Below the pieces are notes generated by a model. The model searched no databases. It was not told where the DNA came from and was given only the letters and a program-made list of their open reading frames with translations. Shown here piece after piece: positions 8,864 to 17,589 of a DNA stretch of 35,348 nucleotides. This DNA comes from Verrucomicrobiia bacterium. Its GTDB lineage: Bacteria; Verrucomicrobiota; Verrucomicrobiia; Verrucomicrobiales; DEV007. A program made the translations under genes and the position numbers. The stretch is from assembly GCA_020439925.1 (NCBI GenBank), contig JAGRPC010000045.1:3848-39195 (forward strand), in the 5' to 3' direction. How positions within the stretch are numbered: position 1 is the stretch's first letter; each line of letters starts with the position of its first letter.

Positions 8864-9340
8864 TCACATCCCGGGGAACTCCTCGTCGGACTCGTTGTTG
8901 GCATCCTGCATCTTTTTCAGGACCTCCGACATGTCTTCGACGGACTCCCACACGTGGTGGGCGACGTAGATCGGAGCCCCGGCCTGCACGGCAAGAGCGA
9001 TGCTGTCGCTGGGACGGGCGTCCAGTTCGACGATTTTGCGTTCTTCGAGCTCGTTTTCGGCAACAATGATGAGACGCGCGAAAAACACCGTATCGGTGAA
9101 ATCATTGATCACGACCCGGTCGACGCGGGCCCCAAGGGCGGTGAGCACGTCAGCGAAGAGGTCGTGGGTCTGCGGACGCGGTTTCGGGGTGCCGTGGAGG
9201 AACATGTTGATCGCGGATCCGACCGAATGGTCCACGTAGATCACGAAGACCTTTTCCTCATTTCCAAGGAAGACTGCCGAACCCGCGCTCGTCGCGAGGA
9301 CACTCTTCACTTCCACTTGGACCACGGGTTTACCAATCAT
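8864..9340 (-). CDS. Bifunctional nuclease family protein (DUF151)
   Basis: The product is 158 residues and spans one DUF151/BFN domain over about residues 8-135. Family hallmarks are the early VEVKSV segment, a phrase of the type FLGNEEKVFVIYVD, a DLFADVL segment, and DARPSDSIALAVQAGAPIYV, the conserved core. Members have been described as having DNase and RNase activity in plants, and the Thermotoga structure is known; bacterial functions are mostly unproven. There is an acidic tail after residue 140. The ATG at 9340 is chosen over an upstream codon at 9412 because the conserved domain begins right after it. It converges with the DUF1015 gene (57-base gap) and lies 106 bases downstream of the carbonic-anhydrase-like gene on the same strand. 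Confidence 0.9.
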   Translation of the reverse strand: MIGKPVVQVEVKSVLATSAGSAVFLGNEEKVFVIYVDHSVGSAINMFLHGTPKPRPQTHDLFADVLTALGARVDRVVINDFTDTVFFARLIIVAENELEERKIVELDARPSDSIALAVQAGAPIYVAHHVWESVEDMSEVLKKMQDANNESDEEFPGM

Positions 9341-9446
9341 GCCTGAACGAGGGGCCACTATGGCGAGGATTTCGCTGCTTGGCAACGGCCCTTTCCTTGA
9401 AGGGCGACACACGACCCGGCCTCATTCCGGAATGTTTCCCGACACG

Positions 9447-9977
9447 TCACGTTCCCTCGTGGCGGGCACGGTGCTCGGCCGCGACCCGGATATATTTCTC
9501 CGCCCAGTCGCGGATGGAGCCTTGCTCGGAGGCGTCCAAAGATCTCACCACCTTCGCCGGAGAGCCCATCACCAGCGATCCCGGAGGAATAATTCTGCCC
9601 TTGGGAACGAGGGAACCTGCCGCCACGATGGAACGCGAACCGACCCTGGCTCCGTCCATGACGATCGCCCCCATCCCGACGAGAACCTCGTCGCCGATCT
9701 CGCAGGCGTGGAGCAGGGCACGATGCCCGACCGTCACATAAGCCCCCACCACGGTGCCGAGATCGCTCGCCAGATGGACGACCGTGGCATCCTGGATATT
9801 CGTTCCCTCCCCTATCTCAATCCGTTGAATATCAGCACGTAACACGCATTGATACCAAACGCTGGAGAGTGGCCCGAGAATGACATCCCCCATGACGGAG
9901 GCGTCGGGTGCGACCCACGCGCTTGGGTGTATGTCAGGGTCACGGGAAAGGTGAGTGCAGACCGTTGGAACCATCAT
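9447..9977 (-). CDS. Gamma carbonic anhydrase-like hexapeptide-repeat protein
   Basis: The product (176 residues) is a left-handed beta-helix of hexapeptide repeats (for example VMGDVILG and VGMGAIVMDGARVGSRSIV), followed by a C-terminal helix. The three zinc-ligand positions of the gamma class are present: His68 (DATVVH), His85 and His90 (GHRALLH), with the canonical spacing of five between the last two. The archaeal Cam acidic loop is absent, as in the CaiE/PaaY/YrdA-like subgroup, whose carbonic anhydrase activity varies, so activity is uncertain. Two adjacent ATGs (9977 and 9974) are possible starts. The in-frame region upstream to 10139 overlaps the HU promoter region and is not protein-like. 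Confidence 0.92.
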   Translation of the reverse strand: MMVPTVCTHLSRDPDIHPSAWVAPDASVMGDVILGPLSSVWYQCVLRADIQRIEIGEGTNIQDATVVHLASDLGTVVGAYVTVGHRALLHACEIGDEVLVGMGAIVMDGARVGSRSIVAAGSLVPKGRIIPPGSLVMGSPAKVVRSLDASEQGSIRDWAEKYIRVAAEHRARHEGT

Positions 9978-10050
9978 GAGCGGGCAATTTCGAGGGCGGA
10001 GATCGGGGACCGACGGGCTGGAAACCCGTGAGATTCCTTGAAATTTAAGC

Positions 10051-10079
10051 TTGCCAAACAATTTTTCTCTTCGTATTTG
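10051..10079 (+). promoter_or_regulatory. Candidate sigma70-type promoter for the HU-like gene
   Basis: TTGCCA (10051-10056) and TATTTG (10074-10079) are separated by 17 bases in an AT-rich stretch that stands out from GC-rich surroundings. It lies about 100 bases upstream of the ATG at 10183. The -10 match is imperfect, so this is a sequence-based candidate only. Confidence 0.35.
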
Positions 10080-10182
10080 GGTGCGGAAGAGAGGCGGAAA
10101 CCGTTGATTTACGGAGGTTTCAAGGTGACTCCACCGCAAAGAACGGTTAGACTGGCCTCCTCACTCAAACCTCAAAAACGTG

Positions 10183-10458
10183 ATGAACAAGGGAGAACTT
10201 ATCGATGCAGTCCAGAAAGCGCTTGGTGGCGAAACCTCCAAGAGAGCCGCAGAAGAATCCGTGAAAGCGGTTCTTGAATCCATTGCCAAAGGCATCAAGA
10301 AGGACGGCAGCGTCCAGCTGATCGGCTTCGGCACCTTCGAAGTGCGCAAGCGCGCCGCCCGTACCGGCCGTAACCCCAAGACGGGCGCGACGATCAAGAT
10401 CGCCGCTTCCAAGACCGTTGGCTTCAAGCCCTCCTCCGCTCTCAAGGGTAAGCTCTGA
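10183..10458 (+). CDS. HU/IHF-family histone-like DNA-binding protein
   Basis: The product is 91 residues, the usual length for HU. It shows the N-terminal dimerisation helices (MNKGELIDAVQKAL), GFGTFEVRKRAARTGRNPKTG, which forms the DNA-binding arm including the Arg-Asn-Pro that intercalates into DNA, and a C-terminal Lys-rich end (SSALKGKL). It bends and compacts DNA in the nucleoid and often aids replication and recombination. HU and IHF subunits cannot be separated with certainty by eye. The ATG at 10183 is preferred over an overlapping GTG at 10180. No Shine-Dalgarno sequence is visible. It is monocistronic, with its own candidate promoter and a strong terminator. Confidence 0.96.
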   Translation: MNKGELIDAVQKALGGETSKRAAEESVKAVLESIAKGIKKDGSVQLIGFGTFEVRKRAARTGRNPKTGATIKIAASKTVGFKPSSALKGKL

Positions 10459-10500
10459 GATCCGGACAGGGAAGTTGTTTCAACCCCAATTCAAAGAAGA

Positions 10501-10534
10501 AGCGTGGCAGGTCACCTGCCGCGCTTTTTTGTTT
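10501..10534 (+). terminator. Rho-independent terminator after the HU-like gene
   Basis: AGCGTGGCAGG (from 10501) pairs with CCTGCCGCGCT (to 10525), an 11-bp stem with one G-U pair and a TCA loop, followed by TTTTTTGTTTT. It lies about 40 bases after the stop codon. This is the clearest intrinsic terminator in the window. The T-run is only on the plus-strand side, so it serves the HU-like gene rather than the facing Cys-cluster gene. Confidence 0.88.
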
Positions 10535-10541
10535 TCCCTTT

Positions 10542-10922
10542 TCACTCGTCGAGTTTATCGCTCTCACCGGATTCCCGCCCCCCGCGCGGGACGGGCACCG
10601 CCTCACAGGTGTCGCGCCAGCCAGGAAAGTTCCAGAGGTTCGGAAATCCAGCGCATTGGACGGGCTTCACCGGCTGAATGCGGCAGTCGATGCCGTCGAG
10701 AAAAATGCACTCGTGGTCTGGTTTGGAAATCAGGGTCAGTCCGGTCCGGTTGAGCCTCACCTCGGTGTAACGCTCGATGAAATCCGCCTCTTCCAATCCC
10801 AGGAAAGCCGCGATGCCAGAAATTTCCGCATTCGAAACCGGAACCTCTCCGGGCCACCTGCAGCAGTTGCCACAGCGCTGGCAGAGGTAATACATGCCGG
10901 GTTCCATATCGTGGAGGCTCAT
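10542..10922 (-). CDS. YkgJ-type cysteine cluster protein
   Basis: This small protein (126 residues from 10922) has the YkgJ/CxxCxxCC pattern: CQRCGNCC near the start, a central [13 protein letters not shown] and a later VQCAGFP. The conserved cysteines probably bind a metal ion or an iron-sulfur cluster; the family reaction is unknown. The second half contains the usual phrase on residues PVKPVQC. Start choice is uncertain: ATGs at 10922, 10907 and 10895 are in frame, none with a good Shine-Dalgarno sequence, and the conserved domain begins right after the last. Upstream codons to 11198 lie in the mreB promoter and start region and are not used. It ends a few bases from the HU terminator. 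Confidence 0.85.
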   Translation of the reverse strand: MSLHDMEPGMYYLCQRCGNCCRWPGEVPVSNAEISGIAAFLGLEEADFIERYTEVRLNRTGLTLISKPDHECIFLDGIDCRIQPVKPVQCAGFPNLWNFPGWRDTCEAVPVPRGGRESGESDKLDE

Positions 10923-11015
10923 TCCGGCACGATGCCCCTCTCTCGGGACTTTTTCATCCCTGAATCCCCTCCCATCCCGGGTCCGCGCGAATTTCCTCCC
11001 GGATTCACCGGCTCC

Positions 11016-11044
11016 TTGGCAAAAAGGATGCGATGTGTTAGTTT
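11016..11044 (+). promoter_or_regulatory. Candidate promoter of the mre operon
   Basis: TTGGCA (11016-11021) and TAGTTT (11039-11044) are separated by 17 bases, about 90 bases before the mreB start. The -35 match is good and the -10 weak. The position fits the divergent arrangement with the Cys-cluster gene, but the site is only a candidate. Confidence 0.35.
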
Positions 11045-11133
11045 TACGGTTTTTGGAATCGTTCCGGCAGATGCCCGCCCTGAGAGGATGGCGTCGATCC
11101 CCGTTATCCTCCCGACCCCTTGTTTCAGACTGC

Positions 11134-12165
11134 ATGATTGGCAAACTTATTGGAGCCTTCTCGAGCGACATTGGCATCGACCTCGGAACGGCCAACACGC
11201 TCGTCTATGTCCGGGACCACGGCATTGTCTTGCGGGAACCGTCCGTCGTCGCAGTGAAATCGGGGACCAACCTTGTCCTCGCAGTCGGAGACGATGCCAA
11301 GAGGATGCTTGGCCGCACTCCCGGAAACATTGTGGCAGTTCGCCCTCTCCGAGACGGAGTCATCGCCGACTACGAGGTGACCGAAGCGATGTTGAGGCAC
11401 TTCATCCGAAAGGTCCACAATCGTCGTCGCTGGATCCGCCCGCGCATCGTCATTGCCGTACCCTCCGGAATCACGGAAGTGGAGAAACGCGCCGTGAACG
11501 AATCGGCCGTCGCTGCCGGTGCGCGGGAGGTGCATCTCATCGAGGAACCGATGGCAGCCGCCATCGGAGTCGGTTTACCGGTTCAGGAAGCCGCCGCCAA
11601 CATGATCGTCGACATCGGGGGGGGCACCACGGAGGTGGCCATCATCTCGCTCTACGGGCTCGTCTACAGCCGCAGCGTGCGTGTCGCGGGAGACGAACTC
11701 GACGAAGCCATCATCAATTACCTGCGCCGAGCCTACAATCTCCTGATCGGCGAGCGGACGGCCGAGGAAATCAAGATTCGCATGGGTTCGGCCTTTCCGC
11801 AGCCCAAGGAAACCTCCGTGGAGGTAAAAGGGCGCGACCTTATCGCCGGACTACCCAAAACGGTCAAGGTCACCTCCTCCGAAATCCGGGAGGCCCTCAT
11901 GGATCCCCTCGGGGTCATCGTCGACTCGATCCGAGTGACCCTCGAACGTTGCCCTCCCGAACTCTCCGCCGACCTGGTCGACAGGGGCGTTGTCCTCGCC
12001 GGAGGAGGTGCCCTTCTCAAAGGCATCGACCAGCTTATTTCCGATGAGACGGGCCTTCCCGTTCATATCGCCGAGGATCCCCTGAGTGCCGTTGCGGAAG
12101 GGACTGGAAAGCTTCTCGACGAGCTTGATTTCCTTAAGAAAGTCACGCAACCGGCGCGTCATTGA
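11134..12165 (+). CDS. mreB: Rod shape-determining actin homolog MreB
   Basis: The product (343 residues) is the bacterial actin that organises elongation-type cell-wall synthesis at the inner membrane. The ATPase motifs are visible: phosphate 1 ([13 protein letters not shown], about residues 14-26), phosphate 2 ([14 protein letters not shown]) and the adenosine loop near the C-terminus ([11 protein letters not shown]). The N-terminal [11 protein letters not shown] can act as the amphipathic membrane-binding helix. The length is canonical. The ATG at 11134 is chosen because upstream codons to 10894 are not protein-like. It is the first gene of the mreB-mreC-mreD-PBP2 operon; the gap to mreC is 42 bases. 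Confidence 0.97.
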   Translation: MIGKLIGAFSSDIGIDLGTANTLVYVRDHGIVLREPSVVAVKSGTNLVLAVGDDAKRMLGRTPGNIVAVRPLRDGVIADYEVTEAMLRHFIRKVHNRRRWIRPRIVIAVPSGITEVEKRAVNESAVAAGAREVHLIEEPMAAAIGVGLPVQEAAANMIVDIGGGTTEVAIISLYGLVYSRSVRVAGDELDEAIINYLRRAYNLLIGERTAEEIKIRMGSAFPQPKETSVEVKGRDLIAGLPKTVKVTSSEIREALMDPLGVIVDSIRVTLERCPPELSADLVDRGVVLAGGGALLKGIDQLISDETGLPVHIAEDPLSAVAEGTGKLLDELDFLKKVTQPARH

Positions 12166-12207
12166 CGCCACCATGATCGACGCGGATTTCCCGGCGGAGA
12201 ACCTGGC

Positions 12208-13092
12208 ATGAGCCGACTGAACCTCACCTTCCTGATCGCCTTCATCGGCCTGCTCATCTGGATCACCCTGTTTGATCCAGGAGCCGTCTCAACGATCCAG
12301 CGTGGAGCTCAACAAGCAATGCGCCCTTTCATCAAGGCCTCGAACGCGGTCGACAACACAGCCGGGGAGGTTGGAGGAGAGTCGCTCAGTATTCCCCAAC
12401 TGCGGGCCAACCTCTCGAAGGCGGAGCAGGAACGGGACCGGCTCAAGCTCGAGGTCATCCAACTCGACGAACTCCTCGAAGAAAACAACCAGCTTCGCAA
12501 GGCGCTGCAGTACCGGGAGCGCTCTCCCCGCTCCCTGATCGCGGCCCGCGTCATCAGCCGGAAGCCCTCCCAGTGGTACAGCACCCTCATCATCGACAAA
12601 GGCAGCGATGCGGGAATCGCCGTCGACAGCCCGGTGATTGTTCCTCTCGGTGAAGAAGCCGGGCTCGTCGGAAAGGTTTCCGAGGTTATCGGGCCGGAGT
12701 CGGCTGTTGTCCTCCTGTTGACCGACGAAATGTGCCAGGTCTCAGCTCGACTCGGAGAAACCCAGGAACAAGGCATCCTCAGCGGCCAGCGGGGTGCCTT
12801 GCGCAATCTTCCCAATCTGAGGCTGCGCTACCTGTCCAAAGAAGTCGAAACCGTTCCCGGAACCCGTGTCTACAGCTCCGGCACCGGCGAATTGTTCCCC
12901 CCCGACCTCTATCTCGGAGATGTCATCAGTCTCTCGACCGGCGTGATCGACGCGGAAGCTTCGATAAAACCCGCTGTCAACTTTGATGAACTGACTGATC
13001 TATTCATCATTCTCCCGGCCGACCGGGAGGGAGAAGGCCCACCGAATCCACCTGCGGAAAAACTCCCTGAAAAGCCCGTCTCCGCCCAATGA
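12208..13092 (+). CDS. mreC: Rod shape-determining protein MreC
   Basis: The product is 294 residues. One N-terminal membrane segment (residues 4-22) is followed by a coiled coil at about 65-100 (LRANLSKAEQERDRLKLE, ending in ENNQLRKAL), then the periplasmic beta-barrel domain with the family-type phrases ARVISRKPSQWY, IDKGSDAGI and GLVGKV. MreC connects the MreB filaments to PBP2 and activates its transpeptidase. The C-terminal tail after about residue 275 is Pro/Glu-rich and likely disordered. The stop overlaps the mreD start by four bases (ATGA), suggesting translational coupling. Confidence 0.95.
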   Translation: MSRLNLTFLIAFIGLLIWITLFDPGAVSTIQRGAQQAMRPFIKASNAVDNTAGEVGGESLSIPQLRANLSKAEQERDRLKLEVIQLDELLEENNQLRKALQYRERSPRSLIAARVISRKPSQWYSTLIIDKGSDAGIAVDSPVIVPLGEEAGLVGKVSEVIGPESAVVLLLTDEMCQVSARLGETQEQGILSGQRGALRNLPNLRLRYLSKEVETVPGTRVYSSGTGELFPPDLYLGDVISLSTGVIDAEASIKPAVNFDELTDLFIILPADREGEGPPNPPAEKLPEKPVSAQ

Positions 13093-13682
13093 GGTTCTTC
13101 ATTTTCCTGGGATTCCTCCTTTCCCTCTCCTTTGTCCTCCAGGAGTTCCTCCCCGTTTTTGACTGGGCATATGGTTCGAGGCTCCTGCTCGTCCACACGG
13201 TCTTCCTGACCTGTGCCGTGGCGGTCCCTTTTCCCGCGATGCTGGTCATGGCCTTGACCGCCGGATTCTGCTGGGACGCCCGTTACCATGTGCCCATCTA
13301 CCCCGACGACGCCACTCTCGGCATTCTCACCCAGGCGGAATTGCCCTTCGGCTTCACCATTTTCCTCTTTGGCATCACCGGGGCACTTATCCAGGGGGTG
13401 AGACCCCTGTTCCGACGGGGCCGCTGGGAACTGCCGGTCCTCATGATCGGACTCTGCACCGGGATCACTCTTCTCCTCGAATATCTCGTCATCAGCTTTC
13501 ACCGTGGAGAGCTCGAGGTCCCGCCGGAATTCTGGTGGAAATTGCTGATGACGTGCCTGTTTTCTTCTCTCGTTTCACCTTTTTTGCTGCTACTGTTGAG
13601 CCGCGTCGCGGGACGCCTTCGGTATCGCATCCGCACGGAAGGCCTGAAACGACGCCATACCTACGATGGTGACGCACTTTAG
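13089..13682 (+). CDS. mreD: Probable rod shape-determining protein MreD
   Basis: The product (197 residues) is a polytopic inner-membrane protein with about five hydrophobic segments (starting at residues 2, 30, 90, 118 and 154). The sequence is divergent, as MreD proteins usually are, so the call rests mainly on size, topology and location between mreC and PBP2. One loop contains WDARYHVPIYPDDATLG, which resembles a membrane-proximal family feature. It overlaps mreC by four bases and the PBP2 gene by 17, so it is firmly embedded in the operon. Confidence 0.8.
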   Translation: MRFFIFLGFLLSLSFVLQEFLPVFDWAYGSRLLLVHTVFLTCAVAVPFPAMLVMALTAGFCWDARYHVPIYPDDATLGILTQAELPFGFTIFLFGITGALIQGVRPLFRRGRWELPVLMIGLCTGITLLLEYLVISFHRGELEVPPEFWWKLLMTCLFSSLVSPFLLLLLSRVAGRLRYRIRTEGLKRRHTYDGDAL

Positions 13683-15837
13683 GTTCCGACTCTATCTCCT
13701 CGCCGTGGTGGTGATGGCGGGTTTCGGCCTGCTTGTCTACCGTCTCTACCAGATCCAGGTCACGGAATATGCGAGTTGGGCCGCGCGCGTGCCTGGGAGC
13801 AAACTGGAATCGGTGCGCATCCCCGGAATTCGCGGGGAAATCCGCGATCGCAACGGTTTCACTCTGGTCGACAGCACCCCCACCTACGAACTCCAGTTCG
13901 ACCTCCGGGAGATCGTTGCCGCCTACCTCAAGATCTATGGCAAGCTTCCGGAACCCCATGTCTGGGAACGCTTCGACAGTCGCGGCCAGCGTGAGGAAAA
14001 GAGCGAGACCGACATCGTCGCCATCGTCGAAGCCACGGTTTTTCCGGGCTTGCAGGAACTGGGCCTCCTCGCCGACTACAGCACCAATGCGATGAGGGTG
14101 CACTACCGATCGAACCGCGGCATCGTTCCCTTCACTTTCCGGCGCGACCTAAGCTTCAAGGAATTCGCCCGCTTTGCGGAAAACAACATCGGGATTCCGG
14201 GCGTCACCGTCACCCGGGCAGGACGACGCCGGTATCTCTATGATTCGGTCGCCTGCCACGTCCTCGGCTACATGAATCTCGCCGATCCGGATCAGGTCCC
14301 GGCCGAAAGAAAGCGGGAATTCAACTACTACGTCGGCGACGACTACGGGGTGATGGGAATCGAGAAGACCATGGATCACTATCTCCAGGGCAAACCCGGC
14401 AAGCTCATCATCGAAAAGGATGAGAAGGGCAAGTTCGTCGGGGAGGTCAGCCGCACCGAACCCGAACCCGGTTCCGACGTCTACCTCACCATCGACGCCC
14501 GCATCCAGATGGTGGCGGAGCAGAGCCTCCGCAAGGTCGGAAGAGGTGCCGCGGTGGTCATCGACCCGAGAAACGGAGATGTCCTGGCCATCGCCTCGGT
14601 TCCTTCCTTCAATCCGAACGTTTTCATTCCCGAAGTCCAGATCGACGACTGGAAACGCTACACCGAAGATCCCACAAGCCCCATGTTCAGCCGGGCGATC
14701 AACCCTTACGCCCCGGGTTCAACCGGAAAAATCCCGGTCGCCCTCGCGGGTTGCCTCTCGGGGTCCTGCAATCAACGTTTCAACTGCGGCGGCGGTGCCC
14801 AATACGGGAACAAATTCATGAAATGCTGGTCGTCCGGACACGGTACCCTTGATCTCAGTTCCGCGATCAAGGTCAGCTGCAACGGCTTCTTCTACCGGTA
14901 TGCCAATCACACCGGCATCCGCAACATCCAGACCATGACCAGCCTGCTCGGACTCGGACGGCTCACGGGGATCGAGTTGACCGGCGAAAATCCGGGAAAT
15001 ATCCCGAACCCCGAATGGCTCCGGATGCAGGGACTGCTCTGGAGCGACGCTTTCACCGCTCTCGTCTCCATCGGTCAGGGAGCGACCGAGGTTACCCCGC
15101 TGCAGATGGCCTCGGTCACCGCCACGGTGGCCAACGGAGGCAAGGTTTATCAGCCACGCATCGTCCGCAAGGTCGTCGACAAGGACGGGACGGTGGTCAA
15201 GGACGACACGCCTGTGCTTCGGGCCGACCTCACCCGCGAAGGTCTCACCCCCGAGCACATCGAACTCGTCAAGCGGGGCATGTGGCGGGTCGTCAACGAG
15301 GGAGGTGGAACGGCGGGACGCGCCAAGTCCGAACTGACGGTCATTTCCGGTAAAACCGGCACGGCCCAGACCGCCAATCCCCGCCAACCGACGAATGCCT
15401 GGTTTACCTGTTTCGCCCCCTACGATGAACCGGAACTCGCCGTCTGTGTGTTTGTCGAAAACGGCAATTCCGGCGGCGGTGCGGCCTCCCCCATCGCCAA
15501 GAACATCATCGACAACGTCATGGCCATGCAGAAGGGCGCCGAGATCGAGGTCACGGCCGTTCCCGAGGCCATCGGTCACACCGATCGGATCATGAGTGTC
15601 GCCTTTGAGGGAAGTGACGTTGCGGCCTTCGCCCAGGTAGACGAGGCCTCCGAATCCGCCGTCGACGTTGCCGCCTTCGTTCCCGACTCTCTTCAGGAGC
15701 GGAATTTCAGGCCGCTCAGCGGCCTTGCCCAGCCAACCATCAAACAAACCTCCGACAACCGGGGTCGAGTCGGGCAGCTCAATTCCACCCCGACTCCCAA
15801 ATTCCGTCCTTTCCAGTGGCTGAAAAAGAAGCGATGA
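13666..15837 (+). CDS. mrdA: Penicillin-binding protein 2 (elongation transpeptidase)
   Basis: The product is 723 residues, a class B PBP that cross-links peptidoglycan during side-wall growth. It has one membrane anchor (residues 9-28), a pedestal domain beginning with IRGEIRDRNG at 55-64, and a transpeptidase domain. The three catalytic motifs are STGK (Ser352 to Lys355), SCN (404-406) and KTG (563-565). Between the first two lies a Cys/His-rich segment: Cys363, Cys368, Cys374, Cys387, His391 and Cys405. Four of these fall where a metal site has been described in PBP2 of other bacteria. The tail after about residue 625 is a lineage-specific extension of about 100 residues, rich in Val, Ala and Asp and then basic. 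The start overlaps mreD by 17 bases. No rodA is adjacent. Confidence 0.95.
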   Translation: MVTHFRFRLYLLAVVVMAGFGLLVYRLYQIQVTEYASWAARVPGSKLESVRIPGIRGEIRDRNGFTLVDSTPTYELQFDLREIVAAYLKIYGKLPEPHVWERFDSRGQREEKSETDIVAIVEATVFPGLQELGLLADYSTNAMRVHYRSNRGIVPFTFRRDLSFKEFARFAENNIGIPGVTVTRAGRRRYLYDSVACHVLGYMNLADPDQVPAERKREFNYYVGDDYGVMGIEKTMDHYLQGKPGKLIIEKDEKGKFVGEVSRTEPEPGSDVYLTIDARIQMVAEQSLRKVGRGAAVVIDPRNGDVLAIASVPSFNPNVFIPEVQIDDWKRYTEDPTSPMFSRAINPYAPGSTGKIPVALAGCLSGSCNQRFNCGGGAQYGNKFMKCWSSGHGTLDLSSAIKVSCNGFFYRYANHTGIRNIQTMTSLLGLGRLTGIELTGENPGNIPNPEWLRMQGLLWSDAFTALVSIGQGATEVTPLQMASVTATVANGGKVYQPRIVRKVVDKDGTVVKDDTPVLRADLTREGLTPEHIELVKRGMWRVVNEGGGTAGRAKSELTVISGKTGTAQTANPRQPTNAWFTCFAPYDEPELAVCVFVENGNSGGGAASPIAKNIIDNVMAMQKGAEIEVTAVPEAIGHTDRIMSVAFEGSDVAAFAQVDEASESAVDVAAFVPDSLQERNFRPLSGLAQPTIKQTSDNRGRVGQLNSTPTPKFRPFQWLKKKR

Positions 15838-15925
15838 CTCTCGGTTTCCGCCCCTATCCTTTTTTTCAACGCTCCCTCGACAGGGTGAAATCCCCCTTCC
15901 AACCCATCACCGTCTTTACCACATC

Positions 15926-17521
15926 ATGTTCGCCAGACTCCGCAAACTGTTCGGATCCAAGAAACTCAACGAAGGTATCAAGATCGTCGTCAACTGCGAG
16001 AAACTCGAAACCCGGGTGGCCCTGCTCGAGAACGGGTCCCTCGAGGAATACACCGTCGAGCGGAAGAACGACGAGAGCATCGTCGGCTCCATCTACAAGG
16101 GTGTCGTCCGCAACATCGAGCCCGGCCTGAACGCGATGTTCGTCGACATCGGTCTCGAGAAAAACGCCTTCCTCCATTTCTGGGATGCCATTCCCGAGGC
16201 TCTTGACTCCGGTCTCGAGGAGATCCAGCGCAACAGCAAGAAGGGCGGCGGCGAGGGCGACGGCAAGGGCAAGGGCAAAAAGCGGATCCAGTCGAAGGAC
16301 ATTCCCGATCTCTACCCGGTCGGATCCGAGGTCCTCGTCCAGGTCACGAAGGGCCCCATCGGAACCAAGGGCCCCCGCATCACCACGAACATCTCCCTGC
16401 CCGGTCGATACATGGTCCTGATGCCGCGAAACGACCAGCTTGGCATCTCGCGAAAAATCGAGGATCCCAAGGAGCGCACCCGCCTCCGCAAGATCATGAG
16501 CGAAAAGCTCACCATCCCTGAAAAGATGGGGGTGATTCTCCGGACCGTTTCCTCGGGTCAGAAAGTCCGCTATTTCGTCCGCGACCTCGCAATCCTCGTC
16601 GACGAATGGCGCGGGATCGAGGAAAAGGCGGCCGCCAAGAAGGCTCCCGTCTGCGTTTTCAAGGAACCCGATCTCATCGAGCGCACCGTCCGCGATTTCC
16701 TCACCGACGAGATCGACGAGGTCCTCTGCGACGACCAGGCCTCCGCCGAGCGGATGAAGGACCTTATCGGCGTCATTTCCCGCCGGTCCCGCAAGCGCAT
16801 CCAGTACTTCCACACCACCACGCCCATCTTTGAAAAACTGGGCATCCAGCGCCAGATCGACGACGCCTTCTATCGCCAGGTCTGGCTCCCCAGCGGTGGT
16901 TATCTGGTGATCGACGAAACCGAGGCCCTCATTGCCATCGACGTCAACACGGGCCGTGCCAAGACGCAGGACAAGATGATCCTCCAGACGAACATCGAGG
17001 CCGCGGAGGAAGTGGCCAGGCAGGTCCGTCTTCGCAACATCGGAGGCCTCCTCGTCATCGACTTCATCGACATGAAGTCGCGCCGCGACCAGATGGCGGT
17101 CTACAAGGCCATGAAGGAGCGGCTCAAGCATGACAAGGCCAAGACGCAGATCCTCCAGATCTCTCCGCTCGGGCTCATGGAGATGACCCGTCAGCGCCTC
17201 CACGAAAGTCTCAATATTACCGTCAACGAGCCGTGCCATCACTGCCAGGGGCGGGGCATGGTCAAGAGCGCCGAATCCATGAGCGTGGAGCTCCAGCGGC
17301 GCCTCAATTCCATTCTGGGCAAGGCGGAGACGCCGGGGCGCGAACTCCTCGTCATTGTAAACCCGGACGTGATGGAGCGGCTCCGCACCCACGATGGAGA
17401 ACTCTTTGTCGAACTCGAACGGCGCCACAACGCCCGGCTCACCTTCCGTAGCGATGCCTCCTACCACCGCGAACAAGTGGTGGTCGCCGATGCCCGGACC
17501 CAGAAAGAGATTCGGGAATGA
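15926..17521 (+). CDS. rng: RNase E/G family endoribonuclease
   Basis: The product is 531 residues, similar to the RNase G-type core with no long C-terminal scaffold. The S1 RNA-binding region spans about residues 45-155 (GSIYKGVVRNIEPGLNAMFVD). Catalytic aspartates are Asp339 (LIAIDVNTGR) and Asp379 (GLLVIDFIDM), and the zinc-link cysteines are Cys437 and Cys440 (CHHCQGRG). It cleaves single-stranded RNA in rRNA maturation and mRNA decay. A low-complexity Gly/Lys insert (about 106-120) interrupts the S1 region. Adjacency to mreBCD and PBP2 mirrors the E. coli mreBCD-yhdE-rng locus. The leader contains CTTCCAACCCATC (15896-15908) and no Shine-Dalgarno sequence. Confidence 0.95.
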   Translation: MFARLRKLFGSKKLNEGIKIVVNCEKLETRVALLENGSLEEYTVERKNDESIVGSIYKGVVRNIEPGLNAMFVDIGLEKNAFLHFWDAIPEALDSGLEEIQRNSKKGGGEGDGKGKGKKRIQSKDIPDLYPVGSEVLVQVTKGPIGTKGPRITTNISLPGRYMVLMPRNDQLGISRKIEDPKERTRLRKIMSEKLTIPEKMGVILRTVSSGQKVRYFVRDLAILVDEWRGIEEKAAAKKAPVCVFKEPDLIERTVRDFLTDEIDEVLCDDQASAERMKDLIGVISRRSRKRIQYFHTTTPIFEKLGIQRQIDDAFYRQVWLPSGGYLVIDETEALIAIDVNTGRAKTQDKMILQTNIEAAEEVARQVRLRNIGGLLVIDFIDMKSRRDQMAVYKAMKERLKHDKAKTQILQISPLGLMEMTRQRLHESLNITVNEPCHHCQGRGMVKSAESMSVELQRRLNSILGKAETPGRELLVIVNPDVMERLRTHDGELFVELERRHNARLTFRSDASYHREQVVVADARTQKEIRE

Positions 17522-17523
17522 TG

Positions 17524-17536
17524 TGGCCTGAGGCCA
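17524..17536. repeat. Short hairpin immediately after the RNase E/G gene
   Basis: TGGCC, TGA and GGCCA form a 5-bp hairpin starting three bases after the stop codon. The T-tract needed for a strong intrinsic terminator is absent. It may stabilise the mRNA 3' end or do nothing. Confidence 0.35.
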
Positions 17537-17589
17537 TCTGAGGGCGAGCCTGACGCTCCAGCGCCACCCGATCGTGGGATACCCGTTCC

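Noticed and set aside
15866-17476. Long minus-strand open frame over the RNase E/G gene
   Set aside because: The plus strand carries the S1 domain, catalytic aspartates and zinc-link cysteines; the antisense frame is an effect of GC-rich codon bias.
17524-17580. Post-stop region after the RNase gene as a REP-like repeat family
   Set aside because: It shares only GGCGAGCC with the stretch after the 1835-1855 hairpin; too short to call a repeat family from this window.
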